Origin: Macrostomum hystrix
Lineage: Eukaryota > Platyhelminthes > Macrostomidae
NCBI GenBank assembly: GCA_950097015.1
Contig: CATNEN010000007.1
Location: 8,495,001-8,559,000 of the forward strand
Length of the DNA: 64,000 nucleotides
Reading direction: 5' to 3'
Shown here: positions 51,901-62,062 of the stretch, piece by piece
Numbering within the stretch: the stretch's first letter is position 1
Layout: each line of letters starts with the position of its first letter
The notes under the pieces: generated by a model
Databases searched by the model: none
Told to the model about the DNA's origin: nothing
What the model saw: the letters and a program-made list of their open reading frames with translations, nothing else
Program-made: the position numbers and the translations under genes

Positions 51901-52571
51901 AGCTGTTGCCTCAGTAGCATGGGCAACAGGTTGGCCAGGAAGAGACGCAGGTGGGCGTCCCGGTTCCTGTAGGGCACCACAATGGCCACGCGCTGTCTGG
52001 CCCGACAGTCTGCTGGCCGGGCGCCACCGTGCCGGACATCCGGAAACTTAGCGACCAGCTCCGACCAATCGAGGGCCCGGGCCGGGTCCGCCTGAATGTC
52101 GGCTTTGGCCACCAGGCCGCGCAGACCGGGCGGCACGTTTGGGCACAGCGGCAGCTGAAGGGCGCCGTCGCTAGCGTCTACCTCGATGCTTTCCGTCGTC
52201 GTTGCTAAAGTCCCATTGACATCGACTTGCCGCACCTCGATGTTGCGGCCAGCTGCCTGTGCCAGTCTTATCAGCGTCACGAAGCTCGTGGCGTTGACAG
52301 CCAGAATTCGGCTGTCCTTGCCCACAGCTGAGCTGCCGGCGCTCGTGTATTCGGACGGCCGGGTCTGGCTGAACAGGTGTGAGCACAGCAGGCTAGAGTT
52401 GATGAGCAGCTGAGTGCAGGCAAACAGCGCCAGCACGCAGCAGGCGCTGCGGTAGGGGTGGCCGCGAGCCTGGACGGCAAGCCGGCGAAACCAGATGCTA
52501 GGCTGTGGGTGGTGCATGCGCAATGAGTCTATAAACCCATGCGGACCAGGAGACTCGCTTTCTAATTGCAT
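47790..52571 (-). CDS. B4GALT: Beta-1,4-galactosyltransferase family protein, 3 exons placed
   Basis: Minus-strand exons: 52571-51873, 49762-49347, and 47934 to at least 47790, with matching phases (420 codons). It is a Golgi type II membrane enzyme moving galactose (or GalNAc in some members) from a UDP-sugar to GlcNAc-ended glycans. Seen: a short cytosolic start, a membrane anchor (about 42-58), a stem, VAIVVPYRNRDAHL, FRIFAIEQ, FNRAMLFNIGY, the metal-binding VFHDVDLLPEHD, PYETIFGGACAL, the hallmark GWGGEDDDF, and TDGLNSLQYTV near the end. It resembles vertebrate members 1-6. The C-terminus is unsettled: at 47790 there is a perfect GTGAGT donor, so a last exon may lie further left. Without splicing, the frame runs to a stop at 47652 through SINE sequence. 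Both introns carry large arrays. Confidence 0.93.
48190..49225 (-). repeat. About 21-bp pyrimidine-rich minisatellite in galactosyltransferase intron 2
   Basis: About 45-50 units of ggccttctctctctctcacc plus c or t. The right half varies in (CT)n length. On the gene's sense strand each unit reads C(A/G)GGTGAGAGAGAG, so every unit carries a 5' splice-site-like core. Confidence 0.95.
49763..50492. other. Galactosyltransferase intron 1, array-free part
   Basis: Holds the 56-bp sequence shared with 47010-47065 (here 49807-49862). Otherwise it is unique AT-rich DNA with no exon. Confidence 0.5.
50493..51860 (-). repeat. 20-bp minisatellite in galactosyltransferase intron 1
   Basis: About 68 units of ctgattctccattcactgtg. 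A/G (ctaatt/ctgatt) and T/C (attctcc/attcccc) variants come in blocks, and a 21-nt slip unit occurs twice (about 51312 and 51492) within a duplicated block. The array ends 12 nt from the exon 1 splice donor. Confidence 0.97.
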
Positions 52572-53618
52572 ACCATGAAGCCAGGCGATCGAATGTCACC
52601 CCCATGCGAAACAATATGCGTTATTCAGCAAGCTCAATTCTTTTAACTTAGACAGATTTAAGCTGTTTTTGGACGGGCCGCGCATTAACTGCCGCTGTGG
52701 CACTGGCTAGGAATCTGTGCCGAATATACATTATTTTTTTGCAGCAGGCAAGTGGCTGGTACTGTGGTACTAAATATACACTAAATATACCCGCTCTGGC
52801 AATGCTGAGATCTGAGTCGACTACAGTAGTTCCAAAGCAGTTCTGTAAGCAGACGCAAATACCAGCTACGCCTTGCTCTCTTCCATGTGTATTCTGAGTT
52901 AGATGTGCTCTAATTGATCAGTTAAGCAAACAGAATTAAGGTGAGGAGAAGTTATTAAAAGAATTTTCTCGTCTCTCATAAAGCTAGCTTTAAGTGGCAT
53001 ATTGTCATAAAAGGTTGAAAATTCATTATAGCAAGATCTAGAATGGAAATGCGAAATACCATCTGCAAGATGGGCCTAGCAGTTTATACTAATAATATGT
53101 AAGGATTTCTGATAGTATTGAACAAAATCAGTAACATAATTCACAGTAATATTGATAATTGCATCATCAATACCTAGACCCACACACACATGAGACTCTA
53201 AATTTATAAAGCTCAGCTCAGTTAATATTTATAATTTGTATATTCAGAAGTTGGCATCTGGCCAAGCCAGTGCTGGGACAAACAAGTCTTCTTGCTTCTA
53301 AAAATTTAGTTCACCTGCTAATAACCAGGTGAGCTATTAATAGCTTTTTGTACTTTAAGACAGTAAGCTAGTAATGAGTAAAAAACTTCAGGATTGAGTT
53401 TAGCAGCAGAAAGGCACAGATAGAATGATTTCATAGAAATAACAGTAATAATTAAGTATAAGTACAGGAGACAAAAATGTATTTTTACCCTATCTCTTAA
53501 ATGCATTAAAATTTTTGTTATCTGAAAAATAAAAATAGGAATTTAATATGTTGACAAAAAATTTGATCAAATATTGACAATAGATATTTTAAAATGTTAA
53601 TAGTCTATTGAAGTATTA
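52572..53618. other. Upstream of the galactosyltransferase
   Basis: Presumed promoter and 5' UTR. AT-rich; nothing else recognisable. Confidence 0.4.
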
Positions 53619-53983
53619 TAATAATAATAATAACTGCAGGAGGGCTGCAGGCGATGGCACACTATTTAATAACACTAGAACCAGAGGCAGCACTGAAGCA
53701 ATTCTGCCCATTTCACTGACTCCTGAGCACATATACACATAGATACTGTACACAGACATATGTTCACACAGGTGTACTCTACATCTGCCATCTTTCTCAT
53801 TGTCAGGCAGTGTACATTTTACTATGCCTTGGAGGTTGGCCCTTAAGGGCATAAATTGCACAACAAACCCCAAGCCTTCTCTCTGTGGCCATATCCAAAT
53901 AAAAGTATTCTGGCGACAGAGTTGAACTTAGGTACCATAGTTCAAGAGGCAAATACATTAACTACTATGCCACCAACCTCCTA
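53619..53983 (-). repeat. SINE family A, copy 5 (near full length)
   Basis: Begins after (ata)n with ctgcaggagggctgcaggcg, shares the whole body with copies 3 and 4, and ends in a tRNA-like head (gcaaatacattaactactat plus gccaccaacc). Transition-rich divergence from the other copies (tacata for cacaca and the like) looks like decay, perhaps CpG loss. Confidence 0.75.
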
Positions 53984-54269
53984 GTCTAATAATATATTGG
54001 ATAAAGCATAGTTTTAGAAGCCTATTTAAATTGGTTATAGTATAGAGGAAAATTACAATGGTAGTGATACTGTTAACATTGCCATCAATATGGCTCACTA
54101 CGAAAAAATCTAGGGTAGTCTTGGTATTATTAATTATATTATCTAATAGTAGCCTAGCCACATATGTCTCTAGGCTTCCTATGACTTTTGGATTCACAAA
54201 ATGAAATATATTAAAGATTAAAAAATTATAAGAGAAATTTCTTTGAGAAATTATAAATCAGAGACATTG

Positions 54270-54915
54270 CTTTTTGTTTAGGCAGAGCTTATTCCCATGG
54301 TCCTGTGCCAATAATTTTCTGCTCATCCACATGGCAGCTTGTATGAATAGGTCTACAACTCTATATAAATATGCCGTGCCATTAATTTCAATCTTATCCA
54401 CATGGTTCTGTTCTTTGAAACAAGGCCCTTTTGGGTTTGAAGGTTTTGTTGAACCCTTGAGCCAATAGATTGACAAAGTTGCCAATGTGTTACGACAGTG
54501 TTCTACATTTTGACCTACACATTCATTAACCAACATTAATGTCATCCTTTTTAATTATTGTAACAACAACTTACTAAATCTTTTGTCATCATTACGTGCT
54601 TTCATTCGAATTGTATTGACTTAAAAAGTAAGAAGTCTATCAAAGAAAATCATACGAGTCAACCAGCAGAATTCTAGTCAGCACCAAACTTGTCACACAT
54701 ATTATACATCATTGTTATTCTTTTACACTATGCATTGATAGTGTACACTATACACTACTCTGAAGCAGAAGCCTTATGCTCAGAGAAGAATAGGTAGGGA
54801 CTTGAAAGTAGACCTATTCATACAAGCTGCCACGTGGATAAGCAGAAAATTATCGGCATGGATCCATGTGGATAAAATTGAAATTATCGGCATGGGACCA
54901 TGGGAATAAGCATTT
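54270..54915. repeat. Foldback: inverted repeat arms around a 450-bp spacer
   Basis: The left arm (about 54274-54357: gcttattcccatggtcctgt, ataattttctgctcatccac, cagcttgtatgaataggtct) reappears inverted at about 54812-54915. The right arm has an extra internal copy of an atgccgataattt segment. No coding sequence lies inside. Confidence 0.7.
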
Positions 54916-56539
54916 CCTTTTGTTTAACTTGAAAATGAAACAGGCCTAGTATTACCTTCATTCTATTATAAAAAAGTTGGTCTAAAGAAGTATGAGTAGT
55001 TACTAAAGTATTAGTAGGGCCTAGGTAGGCCTAGAGACAATTCAATCACAGTTACACAGTAGTCTAAAAGCAGCCACTCATTAGGGCCTATCTGACTCTG
55101 TATGTCAAAGGTGATACCTTTGAAACCTTTATAGGCCCTAGGCCTACTCTTTGAGATAAGCTTTGAGACTCTATGACATGAGACATACAAATTTAATAAA
55201 ATGTAATAAATATTTTAATTAATGACATTCGTTAAATCCTTGTTTCCATAAATATATTATTACAGTTACACTTTTAAGCCCATTTTACAACTGAATATGG
55301 CCATCAATGCATCAACCACCAAGTCCATGATACCACATACAATTTGTCAAGTAGATCCTAAAAGTCTAACTAAACACATGAAGAAAATAATGATGATAAA
55401 GTCAAGTCTTCGACTTGCACTTAAAGAAGAACTTCTAGTCTCATTTTTGTCTTGACCCTACGGCATAAGATTGTGTGAAAAATCATTCAGCAACTTATTA
55501 TTCTGGGTTGAAAAAAGTTTAAGGAAGTGAAAAAGTAAAAAGTATAATATGTCTATTCTATTTTAGGCATTTTAGAATTTGAATAACGAATGAAGAAGGA
55601 TAGTTATTCTTTAGTTAACATAAAGTAGAAGAAACAAAAGACTTGGTAAAAAGAGTACACTCAATCAGTACATATGCCTAACGATATCGTCACGTTCTTA
55701 GACAACTTCTACGGGGTTTTAAATTGTTGAGGAAGTGCGGCTTGCAAAGGCTGCTAATAAAACTAAATATATATCGTCCCCAGTCTTTAGATTCACTCAA
55801 CTAATAATAAAAAATATGAATTTTCTTAGCAAACAATTTTTATTAATAATATGTTCGCAAAGCAACTTATTAAGCAAGCAAAGCAAGACGTTCAAATATA
55901 CTGCGAAAATTATCTCGAACTATTCGCATATTGTATCGATAACTACAAGCAGACGCAGTTAATTATCCTAGAAATTTATACAAGCGCTATGGAGTTCGAA
56001 ATAAATTAAACGTCAGCAGACAGCAAAGGATTAAGGTGTTAATTAATTATAGTCAGTCTAAAACCCAAGCATCTCCATTCACAAATATAATATACCTGCT
56101 CGATTTAAACTCGTCAATAGTGAGTTCAAATTCGTCAGCCATCGCAAGTTCAATACACTAGCTCTGCAGCCGCGGCCCAGTAGTTTATGGCTGGCTGGCT
56201 CAGAAAGTGAGTTTGAATTCGACAGAGTAATGTGAAATTCTTCAGTTCAAATACAGCCCGATCAGAAAATATCTTTGCTTTGTCAATGGAAAAAATATGG
56301 TGGCTATGATAAATGTAATTAAAAAGTAAGTGAATTTCGTTTGTGGAAAACTAGCCCAGATTCTTGAAATTTTCGTCCTTTAATTGTCATTAGAAATGGC
56401 CTAAAAACGCTCTAGACTCGTGCGATGTTTCCAACAAGGACGCGACTGTAGACTACTCGCACTTAAGCTGAATATCAAGAGGACAACTGCGAATTAAATC
56501 GTCTGGAGATATTGAAGAGGGTAGAATTTATCTTAATTT
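54916..56539. other. AT-rich intergenic DNA
   Basis: I found no gene, RNA or repeat I can name on either strand. Confidence 0.4.
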
Positions 56540-58110
56540 TCTGAGGGGATGCTCTATGCGTTGACAAGTTCTGTGGAAGAGAAGCCGAAGGAAGACGTCC
56601 ACGCCCTGCAGGCCGACAGCGACAGCTCAGCGGCGGAGGACGGCGTGTTCTGCAGTTGATCAGAGACCACGTGAAGCCATCCAGTAGAGTCGGTTCAGCC
56701 AGTCAGGAGCAGCTGATAGCTACTATGGAGAATGGCGCTCTCACATTCAGGAAGCAGGAGCCAAAACTGGCTAGCATCTCGGTTGGTCAATGGATAGCCG
56801 CTAACTCCATCATCCTGCAAGAGATGATCAGAAAGAAGTTACAGCCGGCTTCCGAAGACACTGGTCTCCTGACTGATGTACTTGGCTATCTTGACTACAA
56901 CCGGAAGATTGGAGAGCTGCTGGATGCTGATTACCCCAATCCGTGATCTGGGAGTTTGATGAAGACTATCGAAAAGCTGCTGAGTCAGACTTGCAAGGAG
57001 AATCGGCTGCACGTGCGCTCTGCTCAGAAGTTAATTGGAAAGCTCGGCTGGTTCTGCCAGATTGTTCCGCAGGTCAAAGTCTTCATGCGCCCGCTTTTCG
57101 ACTGGTTGATCACTGCTGTTGATGGCAAGGTGTCGATGACTGATGATAGCCGGGCCAATCTGTCCTGGTGGCTTCGAGCCCTGGCTTGGCTACCCCCTGT
57201 TGCTCTTTGGCCGCGCTTCAATGAGGAGTTCGCCATGGAGACCGACAGCAGGTCGTATCCTGGACATCCTGGAGGTCGTATCTCTGCCAGCTGCGATCCT
57301 GGGAAGCTTTCTGTGCCAACGCCGGCCGCCCTTCATCTCCAGCGGACGATGATCTCCTGTGCCGCTACATCGCGCACCTGGTGATCACGCGCATCCGGTC
57401 GTTCTCCAGCCTCCGAGCCTATGTCCATGCCGTCCCGGTTAAAGCCTTTGCTGTTCAACTGGCCCTTCGTGGTGCAAAGCGCCTCCTTGGCCTGCGCTGC
57501 AAGCAGGCAGAACTGTTTACTCAGGAGCACATCAGAAGCATCCATCAGCAGCTCTCGCGCACCATCACTCGGCTTGACCTCCAGGCAAGCCTGGAGGTGG
57601 TTTTTATTGCTTCTCAAGTGCAAGTTAGGCAGGCCGCCTGCCTGTAACTGCTCATCACATTTTTATCCCCTTCCCCATCGTTTGGGGGTTGGGATCTTGT
57701 GTTCGGCCGCTGCCTGCCTTTTCGCCCTTTTGCACTCGCTGTCTTCCTCGCTTTTGGTCCCTCCGGTGTGTTTAATTCGTTCGTTACTATCTGAGTAAGG
57801 TGTGTTAGACACACCGGGGGGTGGCGCTCTGTGCGTGCGTGCGTGTACTCTGGAGGCGGTGGGGGCGTGGGGTGGTTGGCTGCGTCGGCTCGTTTTAAGC
57901 CCCCACACTCCTGCCGTCTCACCTCTGCCGCGATTTGTTTATATTTTTTTCTAAATCTGTTTAAATTCTCTGTTTTAATTCTCTGATTCGCCAAATATAC
58001 TCCGCATTCGTTCCGATCCATTGGGGATCTTTTGTTCGGCCGCTGCCTGCCTTTCGCACTCGCTGTCTTCCTCGCTTTTGGTCCCTTCGGTGTGTTTAAT
58101 GTCCCTTATT
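56540..58110 (+). mobile_element. Decayed DIRS/Ngaro-type tyrosine-recombinase retroelement
   Basis: Three pieces appear in element order. 56656-56946: a Gag-like block (ISVGQWIAANSIILQEMI, GYLDYNRKIGELL) as in DIRS/Ngaro ORFs. 56956-57384: the end of a reverse transcriptase and start of RNase H (SAQKLIGKLGWFCQIVPQ, ANLSWWLRALAW, METDS). 57330-57647: the core-binding part of a tyrosine recombinase (LLCRYIAHL, ALRGAKRLLG, ELFTQEHIRSIHQQL), then a stop. Most of the RT, including its catalytic box, and the recombinase catalytic half are missing. 57680-57785 and 58023-58105 are direct repeats (gttcggccgctgcctgcctt, ctcgctgtcttcctcgcttt), which could be the split repeats of such elements. Confidence 0.65.
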
Positions 58111-58390
58111 TACCGGTAAGCGCTGCATTCGTGTCTTTCCTTTCGGAGTGACAGGCCTGTACGGAGTACTGTATCTTACTTAGTACTGTACTGTGTGATT
58201 ATAGTGATTATTCGTATTATACTTAATAGTACTGTAGGACAGGGATTTTGGGGGACCACAGTCACTACAAAATATTATCGTCAATGATCTACGAGGCTTC
58301 AACGGGCGTGGCTATTGGTTTGCTGCATATGTCGCAAGGGGACGTCGTAGGCGCGTCTGCGTCTGAGATTGATGAACGTTACCAGCATGA

Positions 58391-59576
58391 ATGCAAGGCA
58401 TGTTGGATGATCTGGCTCAGTTAGATTTGAATGAAATCGAGGAGCTGTTACTCGGTCGGGATCCGGATCGAGATCTGCTCAATGAGATGGATCTAAATTC
58501 TAATGCAGTTGGACAATACGCCAGTCTGTTCTATTGCAGGAAAAGTGGGTGCTTTGCAAGTTTAGTGAGGTACTGTCAAGCAAGAACTACTCTTGCTTTC
58601 TGGAGACAGCCAATATTCAACAGTTGGTCACTGGCCTGCGCATGCTTTTCTTCTATGCTTTTCTTCTATCTTCTATGCTTTTGTTCGCAAGATCGATGGC
58701 GGATTCCATGCACCAGCTTCTTTGATTACCGCTCGAGCTGGTGTATCCCGTTATTGCTTCGTTTCCGTGGAGTAAATATCATCGAGGATCAACGCTTCGC
58801 AAGGCCAAAGACACAGCCGCCATGTTCATTAAGTCAGGCGGCGCCGCGAAGCAGTTCTGCGCATTGGAGACGGAGGACCTAGAAAAGCAGTGCATATACT
58901 TTGACAGAATTAATCCGATCAGTTTGTACCAAGAGGTGTACTACGTGTACACTTCGGATTGCGTGGACGCGAATGGTTCCGTAAATGACTACAGATTCCA
59001 TTATGAGACGCACCATCAATGGGCGACGTGCATTCAAGCTGGCATCAATGGAGACCAAGCATGTACGAGGAAGTTTAGAGTCGCGGACGTCTGAAAATCG
59101 AGGCAGAATGTGATTATCGAAACGTTCGAAAGGGGATGTCCATATGAGTGCATTGATTACTATCGCAAAAATATCAACGAGGCCAAGAGCAAAGAAGTGA
59201 CAAGCTCAGTGATGTTCCTACGTCCTCGAGTGCGCGGATTGGCAGAGTCGTGGTACTTTGCTAAGCAGGTAGTAGGCGTCAACTCGCTTGGGAACATGAT
59301 GCGTGTCATCTCCCAAGCGGCCAATTTGAGCAAGTCGTATACTGGCCACTGCCTAAGAGTCACCCTGGCAACGGAGCTGAGCGCATCCGGAGTGTCTCTG
59401 TAGGATATCGGCGCTGTAACGAGACATAAATTAGAGACCGCTGCGCAGAGATACATTCGAAGCAACAGAAAGCGTGACGTAGAGATGGCTGCGCTGTCTA
59501 CAAAGATCAGTTCCATTGGCCAGAAAAAGAGCGCCACGAAAGAGAGCCCTCACGACAAGTCGCGTGTGCTGACGTG
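58391..59576 (+). pseudogene. Decayed tyrosine-recombinase gene (Crypton/DUF3504-like), copy 1
   Basis: The frame from 58741 runs to about 59576 with in-frame stops at 59092 (TGA) and 59401 (TAG). The catalytic half is recognisable: CPYECIDYYRKN, MFLRPRVRGLAESWYFAKQ, GHCLRVTLATEL (the HxxR box), then TRHKLETAAQRYI with the second His and the nucleophile Tyr. It ends in a basic tail. The N-terminal part in 58391-58740 is broken over two frames. Such enzymes cut and rejoin DNA through the Tyr. This copy is dead. Confidence 0.65.
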
Positions 59577-60017
59577 ACGTCCGACACGCATTTGGAGAGC
59601 AGCGCTCAGGCCGCCATGCAACAGCAGTCATGGAGATGCAAACGGTGGCTTCTGCGATATCCGGAACATTCCAAAACTGCCACTTCCACGTGCATATTAC
59701 TAACAAGACGTGAAGTTTCCTGATGTCTGAGAACAACTTGGACGGATTACTGACTCTGTTGATGAGCTCGTGACAGTAGGACATGGGTGTACGAGCCGTA
59801 TTCGGATTGGGTCCATAATATTATTATATTAATAATAATAAATTAATATAATATATAATATATAATATATAATTATATAATATATTTCTACAGCGTGTGC
59901 CCTATTCTGCATCAATGAATTTACGTATTACAAATCCGCTAGTTGACTATACCGACGATTTCATCGGTGGATTCGATCCCAATGTATTGCTTCAATCTGA
60001 CATCGACACTGTGTTAA
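59577..60017. other. Spacer with an AT microsatellite
   Basis: About 59818-59886 is almost pure A/T (ataatatataatatata-like). It separates the two recombinase remnants. No gene is seen. Confidence 0.5.
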
Positions 60018-61259
60018 ATGCTGGGTGACCTTCGCAGCCACCGTGACATCGTCAGAATAATTGGAGCTGCGGCAGCAGAGGAGTCGAATGGACCGAATGG
60101 GCCGAGTGCCAACCGCTTTGACCCGCCTTTGACGTTCAACGATGCCATGGTGCTTAACAGCAGCACAAATTCGAAGAAGACCGGAGAAAAAGACAAGTGG
60201 GCCAGTAACGTTTTCAGCGCGTGGGTGACTGCCCGATTCCCCCAACTTCCAACAACAGTGGGTGAACTGAGCCACGACCAACTGCGTGAGTTGCTGCCGC
60301 TCTTTTTTCACGAAGTGTGCAAACAAAATGGAGAGCGCTATCCTGCTGGGTCGCTCGTCTCTCTCGCGGCTGGACTACAGCGTGGTGCGAGTAGCTCCAG
60401 TAGTCGACCTCCGGTCGACTTTTTTCGTAGTCCCGACATTAAAATGATTACGGAGTCCATTGATGCTGCAATAAATATTTCTACGAAGGAAGGAAACGAC
60501 TTAAAGCGCAAGAGTGCTGAACCAATTTCTTTAGACGAGGAGGCTCAACTCTGGGAGCAACAACTAGGTGACAAAACACCTGACCAACTGACTCGAACCC
60601 TGTTCTATCTCAACAGTCTACATTTTGCGCTACGGGGCCGCGATGAGCATTGTAATCTCACTGTGGAATTTCGTGTGGAAATCAGGGGCGGTTCCGAGTG
60701 CTTAATTTACCAAGAAAGAAACTCTAAGACCTTTACTGGAGGCCTGAAGGACAAGCGTGTTACTCCCAAAGAGGTTGTACACTTCCCTGACGTGGCTGAC
60801 CCCAGCCGCAATCATGTTGCACTCTTCAAGAAGTTTATTAGCGTGCGCCCGGCCGACATCAGTCGGTTCTACCTACAGGGGATTCGCAATCCTAGTGCGA
60901 AATGCTAATATACCAAGCGTCCACTTGGTAAGAACACCCTGTCGACCATGGTGAAACGTCTGTGTGAGGAGTCCGGCATTCAGGGTAACAAACGCAATCA
61001 CAGCCTGCGAGCCACGAGACTGTACCGCGCTGGAGTCGATGAGCAACTTATCATGGAGACAAATGGTCCCAGAAGCATCGTCGGCGTGCGTCAGTACTGT
61101 AGCGACTTTTGGTTACGCGATTTGTTTGTACTTGCTCTGATTGTGTCCCTCTTTTCTAAATCGCTGCAACCCCCTCCTTCCCCCTGCCCCTGCTACTCTC
61201 CACGGCTGTACCCCAACCCCCCTTTCGTCTCTTTCCTTCGTCTGCCTATGTACATCTGA
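60018..61259 (+). pseudogene. Tyrosine-recombinase gene (DUF3504/Crypton-like), copy 2, one nonsense codon
   Basis: A single frame is broken by TAA at 60906-60908. Seen: an N-terminal core-binding part (WASNVFSAWVTARFPQLP, YPAGSLVSLAAGLQRGA), the first catalytic Arg in HFALRGRDEHCNL, YQERNSKTFTGGLKDK, FKKFISVRPADISRFYLQ, the stop, then YTKRPLGKNTLSTMVKRL, NHSLRATRLYRAG (HxxR) and GVRQYC (Tyr). The usual GH before the Tyr box reads GP (TNGPRSIVGV), so a catalytic His is also lost. The layout matches the DUF3504 domains known from ZMYM, QRICH1 and KCTD1 proteins and from Cryptons. After 61140 the frame runs into non-coding, Pro-rich sequence. Confidence 0.75.
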
Positions 61260-62062
61260 GGCGGGGTTTAACCCTATCCCTACTATCGATCGCTTCTCTC
61301 CAGCCGCTAGTGTTTAAGTTCAAATATAACGTCTGGCCCTCTGGGCCTTTGTGAGTCATCCCCCATTGCGCTCTCTGTCTCGGTTGAGGTTTGGCCGTAA
61401 AGACGGTGTCTTACTGCGAAGACTCAATTTATTGCATGGCTTCAACTCGCTTCGCTTCGTAAATCGTTATCACTTGAAGTAAAGACATGGCGCACGAACG
61501 AAAATAAATAAGCCCTCTAGAAAAGTAAGTCGTCTGTCAGTCGTCTTCTCATCGATTCGGTCGAAGTTGCCGGCGGCCTCGCTCGCCTCTTCGTATGCTG
61601 CCGGTCTCGCTCGCTTCTTCATCTGCCTGCCGGCTTCGTTCGCTCTACCGTCTACTGGCTCACGCCTGCCGGCCTCGCTCGCTCCCTCGAATACCGGCTG
61701 GTGTCTGTCTCCCTATTTCGTGACTGTCTCATCAATTAACTGAACTGTCGAGATAAGTAATAATAGATTTTACTGATCGCAATCCTATATTTATCATCTG
61801 TACTCGCTGGCGTTATTTTTACGTGTTTTCTCGTTATCTTGTAACTCAAACGTGTGCTTTTTTCTCTCTTATTGTTATTTTGTTCTTCACGCATCTTCTC
61901 AAAGCTAAAATTATTCTGTTGCTTTCTCTGTCCTTTGAGTCTTTCTCTGCCTTTTTTTCTTCGCCACTTCTTCTGGTCTTGCTGTATCCGCTTGCGGCAT
62001 CCGTTGCGCTCTTCTCCTTGGGGTTCCGATCTTAGCCAGACTCACTTTCGCCAAGGTGGTCA
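61260..62062. other. Possible end of the recombinase element and 5' LTR/leader of the BEL/Pao element
   Basis: 61550-61690 has repeats of ctgccggcctcgctcgct-like sequence. TGGGGTTCCGATC near 62018 could be a primer-binding site for a tRNA 3' end. LTR edges cannot be fixed because the other LTR is outside the window. Confidence 0.3.
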
